From Neobacillus sp. WH10 (GTDB lineage Bacteria; Bacillota; Bacilli; Bacillales; Cytobacillaceae), in contig NZ_CP126110.1 in the NCBI RefSeq assembly GCF_030123405.1, positions 4,216,001 to 4,280,000 on the forward strand: DNA of 64,000 nt, read 5' to 3'. The notes under the pieces are model-generated. The model was given only the letters and a program-made list of their open reading frames with translations. It had not been told where the DNA came from and ran no database searches. This document shows positions 40,197 through 49,654 of the stretch, piece after piece. Each line of letters opens with the position of its first letter. The stretch's first letter is position 1. Made by a program: the position numbers and the translations under genes.

Positions 40197-42101
40197 TTAA
40201 TGTTTCAGTAATTGTAATTCTTTTTGTAAGGCATAATCACGTTGAAAAGAATAAACACTCTCAACATATATTTGATGCCAAACCATAAACATGAGAACCG
40301 TCCAGATTTTTCGGCTGTTGTCGGCTTTCCCTTGGCAATGGTCTTCAAGTAAACTCAAAACGTACGTTTTATTGATTAAATGATCCGTGTTGCTTTCACG
40401 GATGATTTTTTTCGCCCAATCGTTCATTTCATTTTTTAACCAGTGGCGAATTGGCACTGGGAAACCAAGTTTCTTCCGGTCAAGTACATGTGCTGGCACA
40501 ATTCCTTCCGCTGCTTTTCGCAAAATATACTTGGTTGTTCCATTAGCTGTTTTCAAGCTTGTAGGAATTTTCGATGCTACCTCAAACACATCTTTATCAA
40601 GGAATGGCACACGCAACTCCAATGAATGAGCCATTGTCATTTTATCTGCCTTCAGTAAAATGTCACCGCGCATCCATGTATGAATATCAATATATTGCAT
40701 TCGGTCAACCGGGTCGTAACCTCTGGACTCTTCGTAAAGAGGTTTCGTTATATCTGTATAGTTCAATCCATCACGATACACATTTAAAAGATCACGCTTT
40801 TCTTCTTCCGTGAACATTTTCGCATTCCCAATATAACGATCTTCCATTGGGGTTACGCCGCGCTCAATAAAGCTTTTACCTTTCATACCTTCAGGCATAA
40901 TGCCGGCTATCCCTTTTAATAACACTTTTCCGACTCTTGGGATTTTATTAAATACCTCTAGCGATTGCGGTTCACGATAAATATTGTAGCCGCCGAATAA
41001 TTCATCCGCACCTTCACCTGAAAGAACGACCGTTACGTGCTTACGGGCTTCACGAGCAACGAAATAAAGCGGCACGCAGGCTGGATCAGCAAGCGGGTCA
41101 TCCATATGCCACATGATTTTTGGAACTTCATTCATATATTCTTCAGGTGAAATGACATAGCTGATGTTTTCAACACCAAGCTTTTCTGCCGTTTCTTTAG
41201 CGACATCAATTTCACTAAAGCCGTTGTGATCGAATCCTACAGAGAATGTCTTAATGGAAGGGTGAAATTCCTTCGCAATCGATGCAATAATCGAAGAATC
41301 GATTCCGCCGGAAAGGAAGGAACCAACCGGAACATCACTGCGCATATGCTTTTCTACTGAATCAAATAGAACATCTTTTATCTCTTTAATAAAATCATCT
41401 TCTGATTTATGGACTGGCTTAAATTGTGCCTTCCAATACTTTTTAATTTCCATAGCAGCGCCGATTTTTTTCGTAAAATAATGGCCTGGCTCTAATTTTT
41501 TGATTCCCTCTGACAATGTATTTGGTTCAGGAACAAATTGATAGGTTAAATAGTGCTGTAAGGAATCATAATTTAGAACATCATTTTCTATTGCAAGCAG
41601 AATGCTCTTTTTTTCAGAAGCAAAAAATGTTCTTTCTCCATCTTCAAAATAGAAGAACGGTTTGATCCCAAATGGATCCCGTGCCCCGTAAAGCGTCTGC
41701 TCTTGTTTATCCCAAATAACAAAAGCAAACATCCCACGCAGCTTTTCAACCGCCTTTTCCTTTAAATGGCTATAAAGAGCGATGATGACTTCCGTATCGG
41801 AATTCGTTGCAAACGCTAAACCTTCTTTAAGCAGCTCTTCACGAAGCTCAACATAGTTATAAATCTCACCGTTAAAAATAATCCAGTACCGCTCATTTTC
41901 ATACGTAAGCGGCTGGTGGCCGCTCTCAATATCAATAATACTCAAGCGGCGAAAGCCAAATTGAATATGGTCATCATAATAAAAACCATCATCATCTGGC
42001 CCTCGGTGGGTTATAATATCATTCATATTTTTAAATTGTTGTTTCTGTTCGTCACTATAGTTTTGTGTTTTCTCGTGTACACAACCGATAAAACCACACA
42101 T
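40197..42101 (-). CDS. asnB: Glutamine-hydrolysing asparagine synthetase
   Basis: 634 residues. The start is the ATG of MCGFIGCVHE so that Cys2 becomes the N-terminal nucleophile of the glutaminase domain; a GTG 12 bases upstream would block this. The synthetase domain has the PPi loop SFLSGGIDSSIIASIA. It makes asparagine from aspartate, glutamine and ATP. It corresponds to the asnB next to metK in B. subtilis, one of several asparagine synthetase paralogues there. GTAGGTGAGG precedes the start. Confidence 0.96.
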   Translation of the reverse strand: MCGFIGCVHEKTQNYSDEQKQQFKNMNDIITHRGPDDDGFYYDDHIQFGFRRLSIIDIESGHQPLTYENERYWIIFNGEIYNYVELREELLKEGLAFATNSDTEVIIALYSHLKEKAVEKLRGMFAFVIWDKQEQTLYGARDPFGIKPFFYFEDGERTFFASEKKSILLAIENDVLNYDSLQHYLTYQFVPEPNTLSEGIKKLEPGHYFTKKIGAAMEIKKYWKAQFKPVHKSEDDFIKEIKDVLFDSVEKHMRSDVPVGSFLSGGIDSSIIASIAKEFHPSIKTFSVGFDHNGFSEIDVAKETAEKLGVENISYVISPEEYMNEVPKIMWHMDDPLADPACVPLYFVAREARKHVTVVLSGEGADELFGGYNIYREPQSLEVFNKIPRVGKVLLKGIAGIMPEGMKGKSFIERGVTPMEDRYIGNAKMFTEEEKRDLLNVYRDGLNYTDITKPLYEESRGYDPVDRMQYIDIHTWMRGDILLKADKMTMAHSLELRVPFLDKDVFEVASKIPTSLKTANGTTKYILRKAAEGIVPAHVLDRKKLGFPVPIRHWLKNEMNDWAKKIIRESNTDHLINKTYVLSLLEDHCQGKADNSRKIWTVLMFMVWHQIYVESVYSFQRDYALQKELQLLKH

Positions 42102-42301
42102 TATGTACCTCACCTACTCCATTCTAAATATCCTTGCGAAAAACGTTTTTACAAAAAACATACTCTCTAATACTACCACTTTTTTTGAAAAATGGAACTG
42201 TGAACAATAGGAAAATCAAGTACAATCATTTTTCACTTCTTTTGACCTACTTAAACATTTTATTCCATTCGCCAGAATGACTTTACAGGAATTTAGACGA
42301 A

Positions 42302-42338
42302 AAAATAAAAACGGGAGTTACATAAAAATGCAACTCCC
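42302..42338 (-). terminator. Terminator of metK
   Basis: GGGAGTT and AACTCCC, extended by ACAT/ATGC, followed on the minus strand by GTTTTTATTTTTT. Confidence 0.8.
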
Positions 42339-42348
42339 ACTTCTTCTA

Positions 42349-42397
42349 TTTATCTAGCTTGGGGGACATAAGCCCCTGGGCAAGGCAATTCCGTTTT
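42349..42397 (-). repeat. Short copy of the GCGG-type element downstream of metK
   Basis: On the minus strand CGGAATTGCCTTGCCCAGGG ... CCCCCAAGCTAGATAAA, sharing the CTAGATAAA end and the CCTTG start region with the leuS-leader element. GGGGCTTATGTCCCC folds internally. Confidence 0.45.
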
Positions 42398-42403
42398 TTC
42401 TGT

Positions 42404-43603
42404 TTATAGATTTGCTTGTTCGCGTAAAGCTTCAGCTTTATCAGTGCGCTCCCATGGAAGGTCAACATCTGTACGGCCAAAATGTCCGTAAGCAGCTGTT
42501 TGCTTATAAATTGGGCGGCGCAGGTTCAACATATTAATGATTCCTGCTGGGCGAAGGTCAAAGTTGTTGCTAACAAGATCAACTAAAATATCTTCGCTTA
42601 CTTTACCCGTACCAAAAGTATCAACAGAAATGGATACAGGTCTTGCTACACCAATTGCATAGGCTAACTGAACTTCGCACTTCTCAGCAAGTCCAGCTGC
42701 CACAATATTTTTTGCCACATAACGAGCTGCATATGCTGCAGAGCGGTCAACCTTTGTAGGATCCTTCCCAGAGAATGCACCGCCGCCATGACGAGCATAA
42801 CCGCCGTAAGTATCAACAATGATTTTACGGCCAGTAAGACCAGCATCCCCTTGAGGTCCGCCGATAACGAAACGACCTGTTGGGTTAATAAAATATTTAG
42901 TATTTTCGTCGATTAGTTCTTGTGGAACAACCGGATTAATGACATATTCTTTTAAATTACGTTGAATTTGCTCTAATGCAACTTCTGGATGGTGTTGAGT
43001 AGAAATAACAATCGTATCAATACGGACAGGCTTGTCATTTTCATCGTATTCAACCGTTACTTGCGTTTTTCCATCTGGACGAAGGTAAGGAAGTAACTCT
43101 TCTTTACGAACCTCTGTTAAACGGCGGGCAAGCTTGTGTGCAAGTGAAATCGGAAGCGGCATAAGCTCTTTCGTTTCGTTACATGCAAAACCAAACATTA
43201 AACCTTGGTCGCCTGCGCCAATTGCTTCAATTTGTTCATCAGACATTTGACCTTCACGTGCTTCTAATGCTTGGTCAACACCCATGGCGATATCTGGTGA
43301 TTGTTCATCAATGGAGGTTAACACTGCACAAGTCTCGGAGTCAAAGCCATACTTAGCACGATTGTAGCCAATTCCTTTTATTGTTTCACGAACAATTTTT
43401 GGAATGTCTACATAAGTAGAAGTTGTGATTTCGCCAGCAACTAAAACTAGTCCTGTTGTTACTGAAGTTTCAGCGGCAACACGGGCATTAGCATCCTTTG
43501 CTAAAATAGCATCTAAAATGGAATCAGAAATTTGGTCACAGATCTTGTCAGGATGACCTTCAGTTACTGATTCAGAAGTGAACAAACGACGTTTTGTTGA
43601 CAT
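42404..43603 (-). CDS. metK: S-adenosylmethionine synthetase
   Basis: 399 residues, full length. GHPDKICDQISD (16-27), GAGDQGLMFGFA (the MAT signature hexapeptide region) and GGGAFSGKDPTKVDRS (P-loop-like signature) are all present. It makes SAM from methionine and ATP and supplies SpeD, MnmM and YtqA encoded in this window. Expression is under a SAM-I riboswitch upstream. GGAGG lies ahead of the ATG. Confidence 0.98.
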   Translation of the reverse strand: MSTKRRLFTSESVTEGHPDKICDQISDSILDAILAKDANARVAAETSVTTGLVLVAGEITTSTYVDIPKIVRETIKGIGYNRAKYGFDSETCAVLTSIDEQSPDIAMGVDQALEAREGQMSDEQIEAIGAGDQGLMFGFACNETKELMPLPISLAHKLARRLTEVRKEELLPYLRPDGKTQVTVEYDENDKPVRIDTIVISTQHHPEVALEQIQRNLKEYVINPVVPQELIDENTKYFINPTGRFVIGGPQGDAGLTGRKIIVDTYGGYARHGGGAFSGKDPTKVDRSAAYAARYVAKNIVAAGLAEKCEVQLAYAIGVARPVSISVDTFGTGKVSEDILVDLVSNNFDLRPAGIINMLNLRRPIYKQTAAYGHFGRTDVDLPWERTDKAEALREQANL

Positions 43604-43760
43604 CTGAATTCCTCCTATATTATGAGATAATCGAGGTTTTATGAAGGTTACAGGAATACTTCTTGGACCTCGTAATTTGATACGGTACTCATTCCCTTAG
43701 TATGAAATAAACAAAGGATTATTATTAAAAACTCTTTTCACAAAAGGACTTATACAAAAC

Positions 43761-43945
43761 AAAAAACCTTACCAATTTGAGGAAAGGTTGTTCCGGGCCT
43801 TTCACTCTTATCGTTCAAGACATGAGCCTTGCGTCAGATTAGCACCTTTGCACTTGAAAAGGACCATTAGCGGTCATTCTTCTCATATTGCAGGTTGCTG
43901 GGTTTCATTGGGCCTGTCCCTCCACCAGCTCGGGATAAGAGAGTA
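43761..43945 (-). promoter_or_regulatory. SAM-I (S-box) riboswitch of metK
   Basis: Read on the minus strand: CTCTTATCCCGAGC, GGTGGAGGGACAGGCCC, AATGAAACCCAGCAACC, and closing ACGATAAGAGTG, the classical S-box order. A terminator (AACCTTTCC...GGTAAGGTTTTTT, 43761-43790) follows. SAM binding should terminate transcription. The remainder of the 43604-44192 gap holds the leader to metK and the pckA promoter. Confidence 0.96.
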
Positions 43946-44138
43946 TCCGTTCAAATCAGAATAATACTCTACAATAGCGAACATTGTCAATCAATTTTTT
44001 AGCAAATTTCTTGCCTTTCCAAATAAGGGAAAAATAAAACTGTTATAATAAAAAAATAGCATGACTTTTTCAGTATTTTAGGAATAAAGTATAAAATATT
44101 ACTCATTTTTATTGATTAGTGTAGATTAATTCGTCAAA

Positions 44139-44149
44139 TGTGCTATACT
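44139..44149 (+). promoter_or_regulatory. CcpN-type operator over the pckA -10
   Basis: TGTGCTATACT fits TRTGHYATAYW at each position and contains an extended -10 (TGC TATACT, 44141-44149). In B. subtilis CcpN represses pckA and gapB under glycolytic conditions from sites at the -10. No second clear box was found upstream. Confidence 0.7.
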
Positions 44150-44192
44150 ATTTATTATTAAAATAATGAATATAAAGGAAGGGTTTCATTCA

Positions 44193-45779
44193 ATGAATTC
44201 TGTTCATATTCCAAATGAATTAATGCAATTACTAAATGAAAGTAATGTCCAAATGCAATTATCAGTACCCCAATTGGTTGAAAAAATCTTAAACCGCAAT
44301 GAAGGAACTCTAACCTCAACGGGGGCCGTTCGTGTTTCTACCGGTAAATACACTGGGCGGTCACCACAGGATAAATTTATAGTTACGGAAGAATCTTCCA
44401 AGGATAAAATTGCCTGGGGCTCCTCCAATCAATCAATTTCTGAAGAGGTTTTCACAAATCTTTATCATAAGGTCCTTGAGTACTTGAAAAACAAAAATGA
44501 AATTTATGTATTTAAAGGCTTTGCCGGCGCTGATAAAAAATCGCGCTTGCCCATCCAAGTGATCAATGAAATGGCTTGGCATAATTTATTTGCTCACCAA
44601 TTATTCATACGTCCATCTGAAGACGAATTGCTCGAACATGATGCTGGATTTACAGTAATATCTGCTCCTAATTTCAAGGCAGACCCAGCTATTGATGGTA
44701 CCAACTCAGAAACCTTTATTATCATCTCTTTTGAACGTCGTATCGTATTAATCGGTGGAACCGAGTATGCAGGTGAAATGAAAAAATCCATTTTTTCTGT
44801 AATGAATTATTTGCTGCCAGAGAACAATATTTTTTCCATGCACTGTTCTGCCAATGTTGGGTTAGAAGGTGATGTTGCGCTCTTCTTCGGGCTGTCCGGT
44901 ACAGGTAAAACAACTTTATCTGCTGATCCAAACCGCCGGTTAATCGGTGATGATGAACACGGTTGGTCATCAAATGGCGTCTTTAATATTGAAGGTGGCT
45001 GCTATGCTAAGTGTATTAATCTTTCTCGTGATAAAGAGCCGCAAATTTTTGATGCCATTCGTTTTGGGACTGTACTTGAAAACGTTATCATAAATCAAGA
45101 GTCGAGAATCCCTGATTATGATGATGGAACTTTAACAGAAAATACACGTGCTGCTTATCCAATTGAAGCGATTGATAATATTGTACAGCCAAGCATTGCC
45201 GGTCATCCAAATACAATTGTCTTTTTAACAGCAGATGCATTTGGAGTATTACCTCCAATCGCAAAATTAACAAAAGAGCAGGCGATGTATCACTTCCTAA
45301 GTGGGTACACTTCCAAACTTGCCGGAACTGAGCGTGGTGTCACATCACCAGAAGCTACTTTCTCCACCTGCTTTGGCGCACCATTCCTGCCGCTTCCTGC
45401 GACCCGATATGCTGAAATGCTCGGTGAAAAAATACTTGAGCATAATGCCAATGTTTTTCTAGTCAATACAGGCTGGACCGGCGGTGAATATGGGGTTGGC
45501 AGCCGAATGAAGCTTTCCTATACACGAGCTATGGTTCAAGCGGCCCTCGAAGGCGAACTAAACCATGTGGAAACGGTGAAAGATGAAATTTTCGGCTTAA
45601 ATATTCCGCTTCATATTGCCGGTGTTCCTGATGAAGTCCTTCAGCCGAATAAAACATGGGCAGACCCAGAGGCCTATGATAAGAAGGCAAAGGAACTTGC
45701 TGCTAAATTCCGTGAAAACTTTAAGAAATTTTCCGCTGTTGCGAGTGAAATTGAAGAAAAAGGCGGCCCTATCGCATAA
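44193..45779 (+). CDS. pckA: Phosphoenolpyruvate carboxykinase (ATP)
   Basis: 528 residues. The kinase P-loop FFGLSGTGKTTLSADPNR and the metal-binding IGDDEHGW are present, with HCSANVG and GYTSKLAGTERGV as further ATP-PEPCK blocks. It converts oxaloacetate to PEP, the gluconeogenic entry step. The ATG at 44193 has AAAGGAAGGG 9 bases upstream; an earlier in-frame ATG (44166) lies before that site. A CcpN-like box overlaps the promoter, so it should be off on glucose. Confidence 0.97.
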   Translation: MNSVHIPNELMQLLNESNVQMQLSVPQLVEKILNRNEGTLTSTGAVRVSTGKYTGRSPQDKFIVTEESSKDKIAWGSSNQSISEEVFTNLYHKVLEYLKNKNEIYVFKGFAGADKKSRLPIQVINEMAWHNLFAHQLFIRPSEDELLEHDAGFTVISAPNFKADPAIDGTNSETFIIISFERRIVLIGGTEYAGEMKKSIFSVMNYLLPENNIFSMHCSANVGLEGDVALFFGLSGTGKTTLSADPNRRLIGDDEHGWSSNGVFNIEGGCYAKCINLSRDKEPQIFDAIRFGTVLENVIINQESRIPDYDDGTLTENTRAAYPIEAIDNIVQPSIAGHPNTIVFLTADAFGVLPPIAKLTKEQAMYHFLSGYTSKLAGTERGVTSPEATFSTCFGAPFLPLPATRYAEMLGEKILEHNANVFLVNTGWTGGEYGVGSRMKLSYTRAMVQAALEGELNHVETVKDEIFGLNIPLHIAGVPDEVLQPNKTWADPEAYDKKAKELAAKFRENFKKFSAVASEIEEKGGPIA

Positions 45780-45795
45780 CTTAGTTAGCACCATT

Positions 45796-45829
45796 GAAAA
45801 AGCGATTCCATTGTAGAATCGCTTTTTTG
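45796..45829. terminator. Bidirectional terminator of pckA and the anti-sigma gene
   Basis: AAAAGCGATTC and GAATCGCTTTTTT around CATTGTA. Confidence 0.88.
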
Positions 45830-45832
45830 ATT

Positions 45833-46798
45833 TTATTGATCTGTTGGCTTTCCTATTATGACAAGATTGGATTCTCCCATCACACTAAAACTATATGGAC
45901 CACTCTTTTTAATGTGGAAATCTCCTTTGTACATCGAAATCTTGTCTCCATCTGCTGTCGTGTAATCTGTCTTATCTTTAAATGTAAATTGGGAGATGTC
46001 GGTGTGGTCCTCTTCATTTTTTATCTCTAATTCAATCTCTTCTGGCAAGTTTTCCCCTTCAACCTCGATATAGGCATCCTCATAAAAACCGGCAAATAAA
46101 TCTTCTTGGGAAATTAATAAGGTGCTGTGACCAAGTAAGACATAATGATCTTTCAAATAAATAGAAAATTCGCCGATTTTCTTCTTCTCCCCCAAACTGT
46201 TGTATACAGTGAATTCAAGATTCCATTTCCCTCTTTTATCAAAAGTTTTAAAATCTACAACAGCATGGGCATCTGCCCCATACATACCAGCTGATAAGCT
46301 GGTATTATTAAAATGCTCTTTTATTCCTGTTTCTACGTGTGTAGCATCAATATTCAGCGTTTGATCTAAATCTAAATCTTTCCCCCATAAAAAAACCATA
46401 ATTTTGCTCGTCGCTCTAGTATCCCATACTACCCATTCCTTTGGAGCCAGCAAACTGACTTTATTGGGAATACCAAAATTACTATCTCCATAAAGCGGGT
46501 TACCATTCTCATCATGTAAAGCAAAATAATCGCCTTCCTGTGCCTGTTTAATATCAGACCCACTTCTTGGTGTTTCCTCCTCTGTTTTATTTGTTAAATA
46601 AAGGATTGGGGCAATAAGAATGAGGATAAACACTGCAGCTAATGCTGCGATTTTTTGGAATTGAAAATTCCTTTTTGGCTTAAACGATTCCGCCTCACTA
46701 ATCGTCTTTAACATTTCCGTTCTCTGAATCGTAGTTAATTCATGATTCGGAAAATCCGCTAACACGTCAAGCAATTCTTTATCCGATAAGTGACTCAA
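45833..46798 (-). CDS. Probable membrane anti-sigma factor with large external domain
   Basis: 321 residues. An N-terminal cytoplasmic part (MSHLSDKELLDVLADFPNHE, about 1-45), one membrane helix (about 48-68, IAALAAVFILILIAPILYL), and a ~250-residue extracytoplasmic region of beta-rich sequence (WVVWDTRATSKIMVFLWGKD, then GPYSFSVMG). No zinc-binding HxxxCxxC motif is visible. Its start overlaps the upstream ECF sigma gene by 20 bases, which is the main argument for an anti-sigma role. The external domain is the likely stress-sensing part; the signal is unknown. Confidence 0.75.
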   Translation of the reverse strand: MSHLSDKELLDVLADFPNHELTTIQRTEMLKTISEAESFKPKRNFQFQKIAALAAVFILILIAPILYLTNKTEEETPRSGSDIKQAQEGDYFALHDENGNPLYGDSNFGIPNKVSLLAPKEWVVWDTRATSKIMVFLWGKDLDLDQTLNIDATHVETGIKEHFNNTSLSAGMYGADAHAVVDFKTFDKRGKWNLEFTVYNSLGEKKKIGEFSIYLKDHYVLLGHSTLLISQEDLFAGFYEDAYIEVEGENLPEEIELEIKNEEDHTDISQFTFKDKTDYTTADGDKISMYKGDFHIKKSGPYSFSVMGESNLVIIGKPTDQ

Positions 46799-47309
46799 AA
46801 TAATCCCCCTCCTTTAAACGCTCATTTAGTTTCTTTACCGCTCGAAAAAAGGTCACATTCACTTTATTTTCGGACCAGCCTAGAACTTGTCCCGCCTCTA
46901 GTGAGGAAAGCTCAGCAATGCCTCTTAATAAAATCACGTCCCTGTAATTTGGTTTTAGTTCATTAATCGCCCCATAAAGTTGGGCATACTCTATTTTCCT
47001 TATTAGTTTCTCTTCTGTTTGCGGTACGTGGAGCTTTGTTGACTCTTGATCCAGTCGCTCCTTTAATCGCTGCCAGACGGATTTCTTTCGATAAAAATCA
47101 ATTGCGGTATTTCTGGCAATAGATATTAGCCATGTTTTCGGACTCGATTCGTTTTTAAACCGGCTGAAGGCGCGAAAGGCCCGCAAAAAGGTCTCCTGAA
47201 CTAAATCTTCAACATCTGTGGTCCCCGTATAATAAACAAGATAATTGGTGACATCCTTCTCAAATTGAATAAACCATTTCTCTATCTGATGACCCCGTTC
47301 CAACCACAT
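46779..47309 (-). CDS. ECF-type RNA polymerase sigma factor
   Basis: 176 residues. Region 2 shows YLVYYTGTTDVEDLVQETFLRAF and SPKTWLISIARNTAIDFYRKK; region 4 shows LKPNYRDVILLRGIAELSSLEAGQVLGWSENKVNVTFFRAVKKL. It is SigX/SigW-like in organisation but I cannot assign it to a named sigma. The ATG at 47309 follows a run of G (GAGAGGGGGGG) with tight spacing; a TTG at 47303 would be better spaced. It is followed by its probable anti-sigma gene. No typical AAC...CGTC autoregulatory promoter was found upstream. Confidence 0.87.
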   Translation of the reverse strand: MWLERGHQIEKWFIQFEKDVTNYLVYYTGTTDVEDLVQETFLRAFRAFSRFKNESSPKTWLISIARNTAIDFYRKKSVWQRLKERLDQESTKLHVPQTEEKLIRKIEYAQLYGAINELKPNYRDVILLRGIAELSSLEAGQVLGWSENKVNVTFFRAVKKLNERLKEGDYFESLIG

Positions 47310-47393
47310 CCCCCCCTCTCAAAATCGTTCAAAACTTTTTAATCTACTAATAAGACGATTGGGTTGATTTTTTATTACACTTTTTACGCCAAA

Positions 47394-47424
47394 AGAAAAA
47401 GCAGGAGGAAAAACCAGCCTGCTC
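47394..47424 (-). terminator. Terminator of ytmB
   Basis: GAGCAGG pairs with CCTGCTTTTTC on the minus strand, overlapping the stop codon. Confidence 0.7.
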
Positions 47425-47665
47425 AGTTCGTCGAATTCAATGAAATTAATTGATAAGTTAACGTTGTAACGCTATTTTCCCATTCCACTTTTTTAATCTC
47501 TGCGATTCCACTTGAATCACTGTCCTTCGTTTTTCTTACATCAATAGGAATCTCGATCGGATATAGTCTGTATCCTTCCTTCTCAAGCACAAAAAGATTT
47601 TCCTCTATTCTCTTCTCCCTGCCTTTTGTCACGATCATCGTATTTAACTCAAGGGGCATTCCCAT
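47423..47665 (-). CDS. ytmB: Conserved hypothetical protein YtmB
   Basis: 80 residues starting MGMPLELNTMIVTKGREKRI, with YRLYPIEIPIDVRKTKDSDS, and the C-terminal VTTLTYQLISLNSTN; this closely follows B. subtilis YtmB in length and in these segments. No catalytic motif is visible (DUF2584-like, from memory). Follows ytmA on the same strand with a 43-base gap. Confidence 0.85.
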   Translation of the reverse strand: MGMPLELNTMIVTKGREKRIEENLFVLEKEGYRLYPIEIPIDVRKTKDSDSSGIAEIKKVEWENSVTTLTYQLISLNSTN

Positions 47666-47708
47666 AAAAAAAATCCGCTCCTCTGTTTGTATTAACTATA
47701 TATTACCA

Positions 47709-48503
47709 TCATTTGTTCTGATTTTTCATCCACTTTGTCAAATCCTCTACAACTTTTCTATTCTCTGTTGGTGGAAAATAATGTGTAAACTCGGAAAAAT
47801 ACCAACCATCAACTGGTTTTTCTAGTGACCTTAATCTTCTTTCAAGGCGATATGCATGCTCTACTGACACATTATGATCCTTTACACCATGAATAATAAG
47901 GACTGGGGCTGAAAGCTTCTCCAATTGATAAAGTGGTGTACGCTCCTGATACCGCTCTGGAAACTTCTCAGGAGTACCACCAATGACCCTTTTCATCATT
48001 CTCCGCAAATCTTTCCGCTCTTTATACGTTAGGGTCATATCACTCACTCCGCCCCAAGTAACAACAGATGCTGCTTCAGGGAAGTGAATACCAGTCAGCA
48101 GCGCCATTACACCACCGCGTGAAAAGCCAAATATATGGATATCTCGAACCCTTGAAAGAGATTTTAACAGCCTAAAAGCAGCAAACGCATCATCCCTGTC
48201 CTCCCCTGCAAAATCCTCATTTCCCTCCCCGCCTTGATTACCACGGTAGTATGGCGCAAATACAATAAAACCCTCTGCCGCAAACTGAGCAATCCGGGAA
48301 GGACGTACTTTTCCAACATTCTTAATGCCGCCTCGTAAATAAAGGAATCCATCCATGGGTTCATCACCGATTGGAGCTGCAAGCATCCCTTTCACCCTTA
48401 ATCCATTTGATAGGTATGTAATAATAGTTAATTCAACATAAGGATTGGGCGAAGGAAAACGTGTTTGTTTAAGGATTTTTCCATTATTTATGTACATCTG
48501 CAT
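47709..48503 (-). CDS. ytmA: S9-type alpha/beta hydrolase YtmA
   Basis: 264 residues. The nucleophile elbow IFGFSRGGVMALL, the acid in IIHGVKDHNVSVEHA and the His in SEFTHYFPP form a Ser-Asp-His triad of the prolyl oligopeptidase/dienelactone hydrolase type. LRGGIKNVGKVRPSRIAQF and APYYRGNQGG are further family blocks. It is short, without the propeller domain, so a small peptide or ester substrate is likely. Upstream of ytmB in an apparent operon; the divergent gene is ytlA. Confidence 0.87.
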   Translation of the reverse strand: MQMYINNGKILKQTRFPSPNPYVELTIITYLSNGLRVKGMLAAPIGDEPMDGFLYLRGGIKNVGKVRPSRIAQFAAEGFIVFAPYYRGNQGGEGNEDFAGEDRDDAFAAFRLLKSLSRVRDIHIFGFSRGGVMALLTGIHFPEAASVVTWGGVSDMTLTYKERKDLRRMMKRVIGGTPEKFPERYQERTPLYQLEKLSAPVLIIHGVKDHNVSVEHAYRLERRLRSLEKPVDGWYFSEFTHYFPPTENRKVVEDLTKWMKNQNK

Positions 48504-48616
48504 TCCATCCTTAAAAAAATTTTATGTTATTGGGCATTCACACATTCTTCTCCTTTTCATACGATATCTTAGGCAATTAGCCCAGATTTCTTAACGGTAT
48601 TAAGGAGGTTCATTTG

Positions 48617-49633
48617 ATGAAAAAATCGTTAAAGTTCAGTTTCTCCTTTCTTCTCATTGCTATCCTCATGTTTTCTTTAGTTGCTTGTAATAATGATTCC
48701 AAAACGGAGCCTAAGAAATTGGAAAAGGTAAGAATTGCGGAAGTTACCCGTTCCATTTTCTATGCCCCGCAATATGTTGCCTTAGCAAAAGGATTTTTCA
48801 AAGCTGAAGGGTTAGACATTACCCTAACTACAACTCCCGGCGGCGACAAAACGATGACAGCCCTTATTTCAGGGGGGGCAGACGTAGCCTTGGTTGGTTC
48901 GGAAACATCGATTTACGTTTACGCCCAAGGCGCTAATGACCCTGTCATCAATTTTGCGCAGCTGACACAAACTGACGGCACATTCCTTGTTGCCAGGGAT
49001 AAAATAGATAATTTCACATGGGGTCTATTAAAAGGAAAAACCTTTTTAGGCCAGCGTAAAGGCGGCATGCCGCAAATGGTTGGTGAATTTGTCTTAAAGA
49101 AGCATGGCATTGACCCACATCAAGATTTAAATTTAATCCAAAATATTGACTTCGCAAATATTGCAAATGCTTTTGCCTCAGGTACAGGAGAATTCGTTCA
49201 ATTATTTGAACCTACGGCAAGTATTTTTGAAAAAGAAGGGAAAGGCCATATCGTCGCTTCCTTTGGGAAAGAATCCGGCCATGTACCATATACAACTTTT
49301 ATGGCGAAAGAAAGCTATATGAAAAAGAATAAAGAAACGATAGAAAAATTCACAAGAGCCGTTTATAAGGCGCAAAAGTGGGTGGCATCCCATAGTGCCA
49401 AAGAAATTGCCAAAGCGGTTGAATCATACTTTCCCGATACAGATCCTGAGATCATGACAACCGTTGTCGAGCGCTATAAGAGCCAAGGCTCGTATGCAGA
49501 AGACCCAATCTTAGACACAATTGAATGGGCAAATCTGCAAAACATAATGGAAAAAGCCGGCGAACTGCCGAAAAAAGTAGATCATAAAACGCTTGTGAAT
49601 ACTGAAATTGCAAAAAAAGTCATTAATAAATAA
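48617..49633 (+). CDS. ytlA: ABC transporter substrate-binding lipoprotein YtlA (SsuA/THI5-like)
   Basis: 338 residues. A lipoprotein signal ends in FSLVAC (Cys24). The mature part VRIAEVTRSIFYAPQYVALAK and DITLTTTPGGDKTMTALISGGADVALVG are typical of SsuA/TauA/NMT1-type periplasmic binding folds (nitrate, sulfonate or pyrimidine-precursor importers). The substrate is not shown. AGGAGG is 8 bases before the ATG at 48617. With ytlC and ytlD it forms a complete importer operon. No TPP riboswitch or other leader motif was seen upstream. Confidence 0.9.
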   Translation: MKKSLKFSFSFLLIAILMFSLVACNNDSKTEPKKLEKVRIAEVTRSIFYAPQYVALAKGFFKAEGLDITLTTTPGGDKTMTALISGGADVALVGSETSIYVYAQGANDPVINFAQLTQTDGTFLVARDKIDNFTWGLLKGKTFLGQRKGGMPQMVGEFVLKKHGIDPHQDLNLIQNIDFANIANAFASGTGEFVQLFEPTASIFEKEGKGHIVASFGKESGHVPYTTFMAKESYMKKNKETIEKFTRAVYKAQKWVASHSAKEIAKAVESYFPDTDPEIMTTVVERYKSQGSYAEDPILDTIEWANLQNIMEKAGELPKKVDHKTLVNTEIAKKVINK

Positions 49634-49654
49634 TAGGAAAGGGAGGCCGTTTAA

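Noticed and set aside
45048..45299. Several opposite-strand frames within pckA, leuS and metK
   Set aside because: They mirror strongly coding genes and have no start signals; shadow frames.
48504..48616. TPP riboswitch before ytlA
   Set aside because: The substrate-binding protein is THI5-like, so I looked, but no conserved TPP aptamer segments are present.
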